This document shows, piece after piece, positions 8,770-16,512 of a DNA stretch of 64,000 bases (position 1 is its first letter; every line of letters begins with the position of its first letter). The position numbers were made by a program, and so were the translations under genes. The notes under the pieces are model-generated. The model was not told the origin of the DNA. It saw nothing but the letters and a program-made list of their open reading frames with translations, and made no database searches. The DNA comes from DATFQE01 sp963739085 (lineage in GTDB: Bacteria > Actinomycetota > Thermoleophilia > Gaiellales > Gaiellaceae): assembly GCA_963739085.1 (NCBI GenBank), contig CAVTZA010000007.1, forward strand, positions 1-64,000. Reading direction: 5' to 3'.

Positions 8770-9105
8770 TCAGCGAACGGCGATGCCGGCTGCCGCAGCC
8801 GGAACGTTCGCCTCCGTGTCGACGTGCGTGAGCGTGCCGTCGGCGCCGACCTCGAGGGTGACGATGCCGTGCGTTCCGGCGGCGAGCACGTAGAGGTAGT
8901 GCCCGTTCTCGCTCAGGGCGAGGTCGAGCGCGGTTGTCCGTGACGTGACGGCGCGTTGCGAGGCGAACCCGCCGCCTGTGCCGAGGCCGCCGGCCGAGAC
9001 ACTGCCCGCCGGAGTGAGCTAGCCGCGCGCCGAGCGGGCATAGACGAGAAGCTCGTTGCCGCCGGCCGTGTTCGAGATCGAGTAGGCCGCGCCGACGGCG
9101 GTCGC
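8770..9105 (-). pseudogene. Fragment of a lactonase-family (YncE-like) beta-propeller
   Basis: Minus-strand translation from about 9000 to the stop at 8770-8772 reads AGSVSAGGLGTGGGFASQ, then TALDLALSENGHYLYVLAAG and ends PAAAAGIAVR. This is the C-terminal part of a secreted lactonase-type propeller. Further upstream, a different frame gives SISNTAGGNELLVYARSA, a preceding blade, ended by a stop at 9019. The two pieces are separated by a frameshift and there is no N-terminus, so it is a decayed gene. Confidence 0.65.
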
Positions 9106-9227
9106 CCGCCGCCGCGGACGCGGCGAAGACCAGCAGCTTTCGTCCAGCGGACCGGCCGATCCGTTACACCGCCTGACACCGTCGCGTGAGCAGGCGTACG
9201 CTGGTGTCAATCGACAAGGAGGCGGAG

Positions 9228-9512
9228 ATGGCACTCGCACGAGTCGTGACCTTCGAGGGGGTCAGCAAGGACCGGATGGACGAGATGAAGCGCGAGATGG
9301 GCGAGGGGGAGCGGCCCGAAGGTGTTCCCGCCACCGAGATCCTCGTGCTCCACGACCCGGAGACGGAGAAGTCGCTCGTGGTCGTCTTCTTCGAGAACGA
9401 GGACGACTACCAGCGCGGCGATGCGGCGCTGAGCGCGATGTCGGCCGGGGACACGCCGGGGCGGCGGACGTCGGTGGCGAAGTACGACGTGGCCCACCGA
9501 ATGGCGGACTGA
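9228..9512 (+). CDS. Small dimeric alpha/beta-barrel-like protein
   Basis: 94 residues from ATG 9228, with AAGGAGG at 9216-9222 at 5-base spacing; this decides the start against 9186. The sequence ARVVTFEGVSKDRMDEM ... EILVLHDPETEKSLVVVFFE ... RTSVAKYDVAHRM has the strand-helix-strand-strand pattern of small ferredoxin-like (ABM-type) proteins. The function is unknown. It sits intact among pseudogene fragments. Confidence 0.75.
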   Translation: MALARVVTFEGVSKDRMDEMKREMGEGERPEGVPATEILVLHDPETEKSLVVVFFENEDDYQRGDAALSAMSAGDTPGRRTSVAKYDVAHRMAD

Positions 9513-9550
9513 CGCCGAAGGTCGACGCCGTGTAACGGCTGTCTGAGTTG

Positions 9551-9706
9551 GGCGCCTACGCGACCGGCGGCCGCGGCGACGGCATGCCCCATCTCACCTC
9601 GCAGGGCTCCGTCTTGCTGACCGGCGATGGTTCGCATCTGCTCGTCACCAATGCCGGCAGCAACGACCTGAGCGTGTTCGCTCCGATCGCCCGGCCCCGC
9701 ACGTAG
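9551..9706 (+). pseudogene. Second lactonase-propeller fragment, plus strand
   Basis: Translating from 9551 gives GAYATGGRGDGMPHLTSQGS followed by VLLTGDGSHLLVTNAGSNDL and a stop at 9704-9706. This is one blade of the same propeller family as the 8770-9105 remnant, on the opposite strand. No start or other blades are present. Confidence 0.6.
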
Positions 9707-9825
9707 AGCTGGGCGACCCGCAGCATGGAGCCGCCGTAACGCCCGACGAGCGCCGCGAAGACCGCCTCGTCACCGGCCCTGAGCCCGTCGAGAAGGGCGA
9801 GCTCGTTGGCGAGCAGGCCGCTCAC
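9697..9825 (-). pseudogene. N-terminal fragment of an ECF sigma factor
   Basis: Minus-strand residues ALLDGLRAGDEAVFAALVGR then YGGSMLRVAQLYV match sigma region 2.1 of extracytoplasmic-function sigma factors. The match then stops abruptly and the frame runs antisense through the propeller fragment. Only about 43 residues survive. Confidence 0.6.
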
Positions 9826-10158
9826 CGCTCGTCTCCCGCTCGCCCGGAGGCGCTCGGTCTGCGCATCGGGAACATGTTGGCGGACTTTGTAACGAACCGG
9901 GCCATTGAGGTGACAGCGCCGTCGACACGTCGATCTGGCGAGAGGATGCGCAGATGACGCCCTCGATTATCGCGCTGCGGCGCGAGCGCACGGAGGCCGA
10001 GGCTCGGCTGAACCCTGGGCGGAGGCACGAGCTGCGTGCAGCCGCTTGTGGGTGGCGCTGGCGCGCCGAGCGGTAAACCTGGGCAAAGGTGCGGGTTCGT
10101 CGGCTCTGCTCGGCTGCTCTTGAACTGGCTCGTCCGGGGTGGTAATGCTGTAGTCGCG
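9826..10158. other. Intergenic stretch without recognised features
   Basis: About 330 bases between the sigma fragment and the galactose-oxidase-like gene. Open frames here lack starts with Shine-Dalgarno sequences and resemble nothing I know. It probably holds the promoter of the downstream gene and more decayed sequence. Confidence 0.5.
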
Positions 10159-11697
10159 GTGAACTCTGCGGCCGGCCATCTTGGCCGCCCTACGTCGCGG
10201 CGACGCGTTTGGGCGGTTCGTAATGCGACGATCCTTTCGCTCGCGCTAGCTGCCGCGCTTGGTGTTCCGGGGAGCGTCCTGGCGCACGACGTCAACACTC
10301 CCGCGGGTCATGAGGCTGAGGACGCGGTCGTTCACAGCGCGGCGACGGAGGCGGCGCTCAACAATGGAACGCGGATCCGGTCGGCGTGGGCGTCGCAGGC
10401 GGCTGACGCCGTCGTCGCGGCCGATCCCGGGCAAGTCGGCGAATGGGGCCCGGTCGAGCCGTGGCCCGTCGTGGGCATTCATGTGGCGCTGCTTCCGAAC
10501 GGGAAAGTGCTCGCCTGGGACTCCGTCGGCGATGCCGCGACGGAGAAGTTCGCCGACCACACCTTCACGAGGGCCACCGTGTACGACCCGGTCACGCGCA
10601 CCCAGACAGCCGCTTGGGTCGATACGGGCTACAACATCTTCTGCTCCGGGTTCGCGCACCTCTTCGACGGTTCGCTGTTCATCGCCGGCGGCAACAAGAA
10701 CGCGCAACTTCAGGGGATCACACAGACGCACCTGTTCGACCCTGTCAACAACGACTGGAGCGTCGGTCCCACCATGGCGGCCGGCCGCTGGTATCCGTCG
10801 GTGACGCCGCTGGCGAACGGCGAGATGCTGATCACCGAAGGCGGCCCCGATACGCCGGAGGTGCGGAAGACCGACGGGACGCTGCGGGCACTGAACACCG
10901 CCACGCTCAACCTGCCGCTCTATCCGTGGATGGACGTTGCGCCCGACGGTCGCGTCTTCTATTCGGGGCCGGATCAGACGATGCGGAAGCTCGACACGAC
11001 GGGCGGCGGCTCGTGGCAGAGCTTCACCCAGCGCGACGGCATCAACCGCAGCTACGGCAGCCACGCGGTCTACGACATCGGCAAGACGCTGGTGGCCGGC
11101 GGCGGCTCGTCGACGAATAGCGCCGTAGTGATCAACACCAACGGCTCCACCCCTACAGTCACCGCCACCTCGCCCATGGCCTTCGGCCGTCGCCAGCACA
11201 ACCTCACGCTGCTTGCCGACGGCAGCGTCCTGGCGACGGGCGGAAACTCGACCGGGGCCTCGCTGATCGACATGAACGGAGGCGTCTACAACGCGGAGCG
11301 GTGGAATCCGGCGACGGGTCAGTGGACGACCCTGGCGGCGCAGGCGGTGACTCGCCAGTATCACTCGACCGCGCTGCTGCTTCCGGATGGCCGCGTGCTC
11401 TCGTCGGGCGGCGGCATTTGCGGCACCTGCGACGATGTTGGCTATCTGGCGAAGAACGCCGAGCTCTTCACACCGCCGTACCTGTTCAAGAAGGACGGCT
11501 CCGGGCAGCTGGCAGCGCGTCCCGAGATCACCGGCGTGCCCGGCACGGTCAGCTACGGAACGTCCTTCCAGATCAGCACGCCGAACGCTGCTTCGATCAG
11601 CAAGGTCGGACTGCTCCGACTGGGAGCGCAAACGCACTCGGTCGAGATGGAGCAGCATTACGTCCCGCTCACCTTTACGCCGGCGCCGGCACGCTGA
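10159..11697 (+). CDS. Secreted galactose-oxidase/glyoxal-oxidase-like protein, 3' end frameshifted
   Basis: From GTG 10159 an Arg-rich n-region and hydrophobic core (ATILSLALAAALGVPGSVLA) form a signal peptide. Kelch-type blades follow (CSGFAHLFDGSLFIAGGN, RWYPSVTPLANGEMLITEGG, TRQYHSTALLLPDGRVLSSG), then the DUF1929 domain characteristic of radical-copper oxidases (ISKVGLLRLGAQTHSVEMEQ). Tyr and His candidates for copper binding are present (RQYHS, EQHYVP). The frame closes early at 11697. One base inserted near 11678 would continue into the expected end of DUF1929. It probably oxidised extracellular alcohols or aldehydes. Whether it is still functional is uncertain. Confidence 0.75.
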   Translation: MNSAAGHLGRPTSRRRVWAVRNATILSLALAAALGVPGSVLAHDVNTPAGHEAEDAVVHSAATEAALNNGTRIRSAWASQAADAVVAADPGQVGEWGPVEPWPVVGIHVALLPNGKVLAWDSVGDAATEKFADHTFTRATVYDPVTRTQTAAWVDTGYNIFCSGFAHLFDGSLFIAGGNKNAQLQGITQTHLFDPVNNDWSVGPTMAAGRWYPSVTPLANGEMLITEGGPDTPEVRKTDGTLRALNTATLNLPLYPWMDVAPDGRVFYSGPDQTMRKLDTTGGGSWQSFTQRDGINRSYGSHAVYDIGKTLVAGGGSSTNSAVVINTNGSTPTVTATSPMAFGRRQHNLTLLADGSVLATGGNSTGASLIDMNGGVYNAERWNPATGQWTTLAAQAVTRQYHSTALLLPDGRVLSSGGGICGTCDDVGYLAKNAELFTPPYLFKKDGSGQLAARPEITGVPGTVSYGTSFQISTPNAASISKVGLLRLGAQTHSVEMEQHYVPLTFTPAPAR

Positions 11698-12745
11698 CGG
11701 CGACCGGTCCCGCCGATGTGAACACGGCGGTCCCCGGCGTCTACATGCTCTTCATCGTCGATTCCGCGGGCGTCCCGTCTGTGGCGAGCATGGTCACACT
11801 CAACTCCACGGCTCCTCCGCCGCCTCCTCCGCCGCCGCCGCCTCCGCCTGGTGGCGAGGTCAAGATCGGTGAGCAGGCGATCCTTCCGGGGGCCGATAGC
11901 GGCAACGGGAATCTGCACGTTGCGCAGTCGGCGGTGCTGACTCAGACGGCCACGATCCAGAGCCTCTCGTTCTACGTCACGACGGCCGCTGGGGACCTCC
12001 GCCTCGGGATCTATGCCTCGAGCGCTGGTGGTGGGCCTGGAGCGCTGAAGGCGTCGACGGCCTCGTTCGCGCCCGTGGCGGGCTGGAACACGCAGGTCGT
12101 CAGTGCTCCGGTCGCGCTCCCAGCCGGGACGTACTGGCTCTCGTACCTGCCCTCATCGAACACGCTCGGTTTCCGTATCAGAGACGACGCCAGCTCTCGG
12201 TCGCTACTACTCGCTGCCCTTCGGCCGCTGCCGGCGAACTTCTCGACCACTCCGAGCAACACGCTCTCACTGGTCGTTTACGCCACGCTGACCACCGGCG
12301 ATACGCCTCGCTCCGCCTCCTCCTCCTCCTCCTCCGCCTCCTCCGCCGCCGCCGCCCCGCCTCCGCCCCGCCTCCGCCGCCGCCTCCGCCGCCTCCGCCG
12401 CCGCCTCCGCCGCCTCCTCCGCCGCCGCCCCCGCCGCCTCCGTCGAGCTTCCGACCGTGACGCTCACGTCGCCGTCGAACGGCGCGAGCCTCACCGCCCC
12501 GGTAAAGATCAGCGCTCGCAGCGACCGCTGCCGACCCCGACGGCACGGTGATCCGCGTGGAGTTCTTCAACGGCACGACAAAGCTGAGCGAGGACACGAC
12601 CGCGCCGTACACGGCTCCGTGGAACACCGGCGCTGCCGGCACCTACACGTTCACCGCACGCGCGACCGACAACGCGGCGCGACTGCTAGCAGCTCGGTCA
12701 CGATCACCGTCCCAAGAAGCGCTGAACTCGCGCCGTTCGGCCCGC
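11683..12745 (+). pseudogene. Frame-disrupted C-terminal part of the oxidase: Pro linkers, jelly-roll-like and Ig-like domains
   Basis: After the first frameshift the sequence resumes as AGAGTLTATGPADVNT and VYMLFIVDSAGVPSVASMV (end of DUF1929), a poly-Pro linker, a roughly 130-residue beta-rich module (QSLSFYVTTAAGDLRLGIYA ... SYLPSSNTLGFRI), a second, longer Pro-coding tract, and an Ig-like domain (TVTLTSPSNGASLTAP ... RVEFFNGTTKLSEDTTAPY ... GTYTFTARATDNAA). Frame changes occur near 12210-12235, 12305-12440, 12535 and 12680. The domains look well conserved despite the shifts, which suggests either very recent decay or clustered sequence errors. Confidence 0.7.
12310..12443 (+). repeat. CCTCC/GCCGCC low-complexity Pro-codon tract
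   Basis: About 130 bases built only of CCT, CCG and TCC/GCC steps. It would encode a long poly-Pro linker in the correct frame. It is slippage-prone and the likely site of at least one of the frameshifts in the oxidase gene. Confidence 0.85.
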
Positions 12746-12924
12746 GGCATGCGAACGTCGACGGCTGCGCGGACTCGGCCATGGTGACGATGGAGCACTA
12801 GACGCAGCGGATAGGGCGATGGAGCCCGCCTTCAACCGCCGGCAACGGCTGATGGCCCTGCGAGAAGGGAGTCTTCATGCCGAGTGCTCCTGTCGCACTG
12901 GAGGCGCGCTCGGTCGGCCGCACC

Positions 12925-13305
12925 CTAGTCGTTCTGGCTGCCGGATGCTTCGACCAGCTGCAACAGCTCTTCGTCGGACTTCGCGCCGAGGCGCTTCGGC
13001 ACGACCATGCGCCAGGCGTCGAAGACCAGTTCGCGCAGCTCGGCCGTGTCGATCGCGTCGAGGCGAACCCGCACCCATTGGTAGCGGACGTCGGCCGGCT
13101 CGGGCGGCAGGAACTTCTCGGGCCACGTCTGCAGGAGCGCCTCGCGCTCCTCTCTCGGGAACGCGAAGCCCATGACTTGCTCGTCGCGCGAGAACGCCAG
13201 GTAGACGATCCGACCGACGCGGAACTTCACGCGGCCGCGCACGAAGGCCTCGTAGGATCGCGGCAACCGCGACGCCAGCGCGCGAACGTCCTCGATCGTC
13301 ACCAT
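12925..13305 (-). CDS. MmcQ/YjbR-family protein
   Basis: 126 residues starting MVTIEDVRALASRLP; an ATG three codons upstream (13314) is the alternative. Characteristic features are KFRVGRIVYLAFSRDEQVMG, FPREEREALLQTWPEKF and VRYQWVRVRLDAIDTAELRE, then a C-terminal helix ending in DAWRMVVPKRL. The family has a DNA-binding-like double-wing fold with no established biochemical role. It is divergent from the nitroreductase-like gene, with start codons only about ten bases apart, so the promoters must lie within each other's coding regions or transcription starts at the start codons. Confidence 0.82.
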   Translation of the reverse strand: MVTIEDVRALASRLPRSYEAFVRGRVKFRVGRIVYLAFSRDEQVMGFAFPREEREALLQTWPEKFLPPEPADVRYQWVRVRLDAIDTAELRELVFDAWRMVVPKRLGAKSDEELLQLVEASGSQND

Positions 13306-13314
13306 CCCGCCCAT

Positions 13315-13779
13315 TTGACCAGCCGCGCACCCGACCCGCTCCCGCACACGCTCTTGCGGCGGCTGCTCAACCTCCTGATCGCGCCGACGGCCCGGCTCGG
13401 TCTCGCCGGGAAGCGGACCCACGTCTTGACCGTGCGAGGCCGAAAGAGCGGCCGTCGCTACTCGACGCCGGTGCAGCTCGTCATCGACGGCGAGCGGCGC
13501 TGGCTCGTCGCTCCGTATGGGGAGCGGGAGTGGGTCAAGAACGCGCGCGCCGCAGGTGAAGTCGAGCTGACGCGGGCGCGCAGGACGTCGCGCTACACGT
13601 TCGAGGAGCTCGGCCCCGAGGACGCCGCGCCGGTCTTGCGCGAGTACCTGCGGACGACGCCGATCGTGAAGCGGTTCTTCGACGTGACCGCCGACGGCTC
13701 CCTCGAGGCGTTCGCCGCCGAGGCTCCTCGCCACCCGGTCTTCAGGCTGCTCGCATCCGTGAGAGGATCGCCGTCGTGA
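13315..13779 (+). CDS. F420-type nitroreductase (Ddn/PF04075) family protein
   Basis: 154 residues from TTG 13315, the only plausible start that keeps the whole domain. Hallmarks are HVLTVRGRKSGRRYSTPVQL, RRWLVAPYGEREWVKNARAA and the beta-barrel strand RTSRYTFEEL. The family binds deazaflavin F420 in actinomycetes and reduces quinones or nitro compounds. F420 use here is inferred from the family. Its stop overlaps the GTG of the RidA gene (GTGA), so the two are coupled. Confidence 0.82.
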   Translation: MTSRAPDPLPHTLLRRLLNLLIAPTARLGLAGKRTHVLTVRGRKSGRRYSTPVQLVIDGERRWLVAPYGEREWVKNARAAGEVELTRARRTSRYTFEELGPEDAAPVLREYLRTTPIVKRFFDVTADGSLEAFAAEAPRHPVFRLLASVRGSPS

Positions 13780-14150
13780 AGCAGGTCTTCGTCGCCGAGG
13801 ACGCACCGGCTTCGGCCGGGCCGTTCTCGCACGCCGTCCGCGGCGGGGACACCGTCTACCTCGCCGGCCAGGGGCCGTTCGACCCGGCTACGGGAGCGCA
13901 GCCGGAGGGCTTCCAGGAACAGGCCCGACAGACGTTCCGCAACCTCGAGGCGGCCGCGCGGTCGGCCGGAGCGTCGCTCGCCGACGCTGTTCGAATCGGC
14001 GTCTACCTTCGTGACATGGAGAACCTCCCGACCATGAACGCCGTCTACCAGGAGTTCGTGCCGGAGCCGTACCCGGCCAGGACGACGATCCAGTCCGACC
14101 TCCCCGGCTTCGCGATCGAGGTCGACGCCGTGCTCTACGTTGGGGGCTAG
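13776..14150 (+). CDS. RidA-family reactive intermediate deaminase
   Basis: 124 residues, GTG start overlapping the previous stop. The YjgF/YER057c fold is visible in AGPFSHAVRGGDTVYLAGQG, DAVRIGVYLRDMENLPTMNA and EPYPARTTIQSDLPG; the Arg in PARTT is the substrate-carboxylate-binding residue in active RidA proteins. It hydrolyses imine/enamine by-products of PLP enzymes. It overlaps the downstream kinase gene by 11 bases and belongs to a three-gene unit with the Ddn-like and PfkB genes. Confidence 0.9.
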   Translation: MKQVFVAEDAPASAGPFSHAVRGGDTVYLAGQGPFDPATGAQPEGFQEQARQTFRNLEAAARSAGASLADAVRIGVYLRDMENLPTMNAVYQEFVPEPYPARTTIQSDLPGFAIEVDAVLYVGG

Positions 14151-15051
14151 CCCGCGGGTCCTCACGGTCGGAGAGACGATGGCGCTCCTCGACCCGCTCG
14201 AGGACGGCGCCACGTATCGGCTGAGAATCGGCGGCGCCGAGTCGAACTTCGCCGTCGCGCTGGCGCGACTGGGCATCGGAGTCACCTGGATCTCGCGTCT
14301 GGGCGCGGATCCCTTCGGCGCCCTCGTGACGGAGACGCTGGCGGCTGAAAGCGTCATCGTCCGCGCTGTCCGCGACGACGAGCGGCCGACCGGCGTCTAC
14401 TTCAAGTCGCGCGTGGACGGAGCGACGCGCATGCACTACTACCGCGCCGGGTCGGCGGCCTCCCAGCTTGCGCCGGCGGACGTACCCGACGATTCGTTCG
14501 ACGGAGTCGAGCTCGTGCATCTCACGGGAATCACGACGGCGCTCGGCTCCGGCCCGCGGAAGCTCGTCCACGACGTGGCCCGACGGGCCCGTGCCCGCGG
14601 GATCACGGTTCTCCTCGACCTGAACTATCGCCCCGCTCTGTGGCGAAGCCCCACCGAGGCCGCGTCCGCCCTTCCGGAAGCCGATTGGGTGCTCTGCGGA
14701 GCGGAGGAGGGCAACCTCCTCTTCGGGACGGCCTCGCCCGACGAGCTCGCTGCCGCCGTCGGTGCGAACATCGCGATCCGCGTCGGGGAGCGGGGAGCCG
14801 TCGTCACGACCGGCGACGGGCTCGTCGAGGTCCGCCCGCGGCGGCTCCATGACGTCGTCGACGAGGTCGGAGCGGGAGACGGATTCGCGGCCGGCTTCGC
14901 GTACGGCCTGCTCCAGGGCTGGCCGCCCGTGCGTTGCGCCGACGTCGGCAACGTCATCGCCGCCGGCGCGCTGAAGGGCGGGGGCGACTGGGAGACGTAC
15001 CCGTACCTCGCGGAGATCGAGGGCCTGCTTGAGGAGGGCTTGGCGCAATAA
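14140..15051 (+). CDS. PfkB-family carbohydrate kinase (2-keto-3-deoxygluconate kinase-like)
   Basis: 303 residues from TTG 14140. It has the N-terminal substrate-binding pattern LRIGGAESNFAVALARLG, the lid strands TGVYFKSR, DLNYRPALW, and the PfkB signature DEVGAGDGFAAGFAYG with the catalytic Asp. The FKSR...ALW pattern is closest to KdgK-type kinases, but the sugar is not proven. The last six codons and the stop lie inside a copy of the dispersed palindromic repeat. It converges with the ROK repressor gene. Confidence 0.85.
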   Translation: MGASPRVLTVGETMALLDPLEDGATYRLRIGGAESNFAVALARLGIGVTWISRLGADPFGALVTETLAAESVIVRAVRDDERPTGVYFKSRVDGATRMHYYRAGSAASQLAPADVPDDSFDGVELVHLTGITTALGSGPRKLVHDVARRARARGITVLLDLNYRPALWRSPTEAASALPEADWVLCGAEEGNLLFGTASPDELAAAVGANIAIRVGERGAVVTTGDGLVEVRPRRLHDVVDEVGAGDGFAAGFAYGLLQGWPPVRCADVGNVIAAGALKGGGDWETYPYLAEIEGLLEEGLAQ

Positions 15052-15196
15052 CGGCTGTGCCGCCGGGCCGCGCTGCTCGCCCCGATGCCGCGTCCTCGGT
15101 CGCGCCCGTATCGCTGCGGATACGAACGCTCCCTGCGTCCTTGCCTCGGAACGACCATCGCACCCCGACGACGAGCGACATTCCGCCAAACCCTCC
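15033..15196 (+). repeat. Dispersed palindromic repeat, copy 1 (164 bp)
   Basis: It starts GGAGGGCTTGGCG and ends CGCCAAACCCTCC, giving inverted termini. This copy codes for the last six residues and the stop of the PfkB kinase, and its right end shares one base with the stop of the convergent ROK gene. Its centre differs from the other copies and contains a small hairpin CGTATC-GCTGC-GGATACG. No target-site duplication is visible. Confidence 0.85.
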
Positions 15197-16371
15197 TAAG
15201 CGGGCGCTGTGGAGGCGCGGTTCTGGAAGACGTTGTCGAGCGCGGCGCGGCGGCCCACCGCCAACGCGCCCGTCAGCACGGCCGCCTCGCCGAGCGAGGA
15301 GACCTCGACGCGCGGAGGGTAGGGGAGCCACTCCGCGAGCAGGTCACGCACCGGTTCGAGCAGGAGGTCACCGTTCGTTCCGAGCCCGCCGCCGAGGACG
15401 ACGAGCGCGACGTCGGCGACGGCGGCGATCGGCACCACGTGCAGGGCGATCCGCCGGGCTTCCTCGTCGACGATCCGCTGCGCCAGGCCGTCGCCGGCGC
15501 GCGCTGCGCCGAAGACCTCCCGCGGCTCGAAGGGCGGGCCCACCGCGCTCGATCCGTCGAACGACTCCGCGAGGGTGCGCGCGACCGTCGACAGCGCACC
15601 CGCGCAGGGATCGATGTCGCCGTTCGTCGCGCCCGCCGAGACCAGGTCGACCTCGCCGGCGGCGCCGTTGTGGCCGCGGTGGACCTCGCCGCGCAGCACG
15701 AGCCCTGCACCCAGTCCGGTGCCGATCGAGAGGAACACGAAGTCGTCGAGACCACGAGCGACGCCCCGCCACCGCTCGCCCACAGCGGCGAGGTTCGTGT
15801 CGTTGTCCACGATGACGGAGACCCCGAGGCGCTGGGCGACCGCCTCGCCGAAATGCATCCCGTCGAGGCCGGCGACCGACGTAAGGCCGACGACGCCCGT
15901 GGCAGTCTCGACGACGGCAGGCACTCCGACGACCGCCGTGTCGATCAACTCCGCGCGCAAGTCGGCCGCGTCGACGAGGGAATCGCGGAGCTCGACGAAC
16001 GCTTCCACTACGGCGGAGGCGTCGGCGCCCGACAGCTCGACGTCCCGGCGAGCCCGCACCACGCCCGTGAGGTCGCAGATCGCCCCGCGGAGGAAGCGGG
16101 CGCCGAGGTCGAGGCCGAGTACCAGGGCCGCTTCCGCGACCGGCTCGAAGAAGACTGCGCCGTAGCTCGGGCCCCCGGGGTCGTCGGCCGCCTCGCGCAC
16201 GAGTCCGGCAGCCCGGAGCGACCGCAGGGCCTGGGACACGGTGGGCTTGGAGATGCCCACGCGCCGCGAGATCTCCGCCCGCGAGATGGGCGCCCCATCA
16301 CGAATCGCATCCAGCACCGTGCGCTGGTTGAGGTTCTTCAGCAGCGGCGGCGTCGCACGTCTGACGGCCAT
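15196..16371 (-). CDS. ROK-family transcriptional repressor
   Basis: 391 residues. An N-terminal winged helix-turn-helix (PISRAEISRRVGISKPTVSQ, residues about 29-48) precedes a ROK sugar-kinase-like domain with GLDLGARFLRGAICDLTG, IVDNDTNLAAVGERW, and the glycine-rich IGTGLGAGLVLRGEVHRGHN. The zinc-binding region is degenerate (GDIDPCAGALSTV) with only one of the usual Cys residues. It is divergent from the sugar ABC operon and almost certainly its repressor, responding to a sugar or sugar phosphate. Its stop touches repeat copy 1. Confidence 0.88.
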   Translation of the reverse strand: MAVRRATPPLLKNLNQRTVLDAIRDGAPISRAEISRRVGISKPTVSQALRSLRAAGLVREAADDPGGPSYGAVFFEPVAEAALVLGLDLGARFLRGAICDLTGVVRARRDVELSGADASAVVEAFVELRDSLVDAADLRAELIDTAVVGVPAVVETATGVVGLTSVAGLDGMHFGEAVAQRLGVSVIVDNDTNLAAVGERWRGVARGLDDFVFLSIGTGLGAGLVLRGEVHRGHNGAAGEVDLVSAGATNGDIDPCAGALSTVARTLAESFDGSSAVGPPFEPREVFGAARAGDGLAQRIVDEEARRIALHVVPIAAVADVALVVLGGGLGTNGDLLLEPVRDLLAEWLPYPPRVEVSSLGEAAVLTGALAVGRRAALDNVFQNRASTAPA

Positions 16372-16414
16372 CTCGTCAAGAACTCTAACCGAAAAACGAG
16401 AGAAACAGCCAAAT

Positions 16415-16444
16415 TTGACTTTCTGGTGACCACAGGCTTAGGGT
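16415..16444 (+). promoter_or_regulatory. Sigma-70-type promoter of the sugar ABC operon
   Basis: -35 TTGACT at 16415-16420 and -10 TAGGGT at 16439-16444 with 18-base spacing, about 70 bases upstream of the binding-protein ATG. The surrounding sequence is AT-richer than the window average. Confidence 0.6.
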
Positions 16445-16453
16445 CCTCGTTCG

Positions 16454-16467
16454 GAAAGTTAACTAAC
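16454..16467. promoter_or_regulatory. Candidate ROK operator
   Basis: GAAAGTTAACTAAC contains the perfect palindrome AGTTAACT (16457-16464) just downstream of the predicted -10. NagC/Mlc/XylR-type ROK proteins bind AT-rich palindromes. A second palindrome CAAATTTG overlaps the -35 (16410-16417). Binding by the adjacent repressor is inferred from position. Confidence 0.5.
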
Positions 16468-16512
16468 CCCGTGGGGAGGGAATCCCCGGACCAGTCCCTC
16501 AGGAGGGCTTCC

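Noticed and set aside
12310..12443. CCTCC/GCC tract as a CRISPR or satellite array
   Set aside because: No spacers. It is a Pro-codon linker continuous with flanking coding domains.
12877..13314. N-terminal extension of the nitroreductase-like ORF from ATG 12877 with a decent ribosome site
   Set aside because: The extra 146 residues are antisense to the MmcQ/YjbR gene, have no family resemblance, and the known domain starts after 13315.
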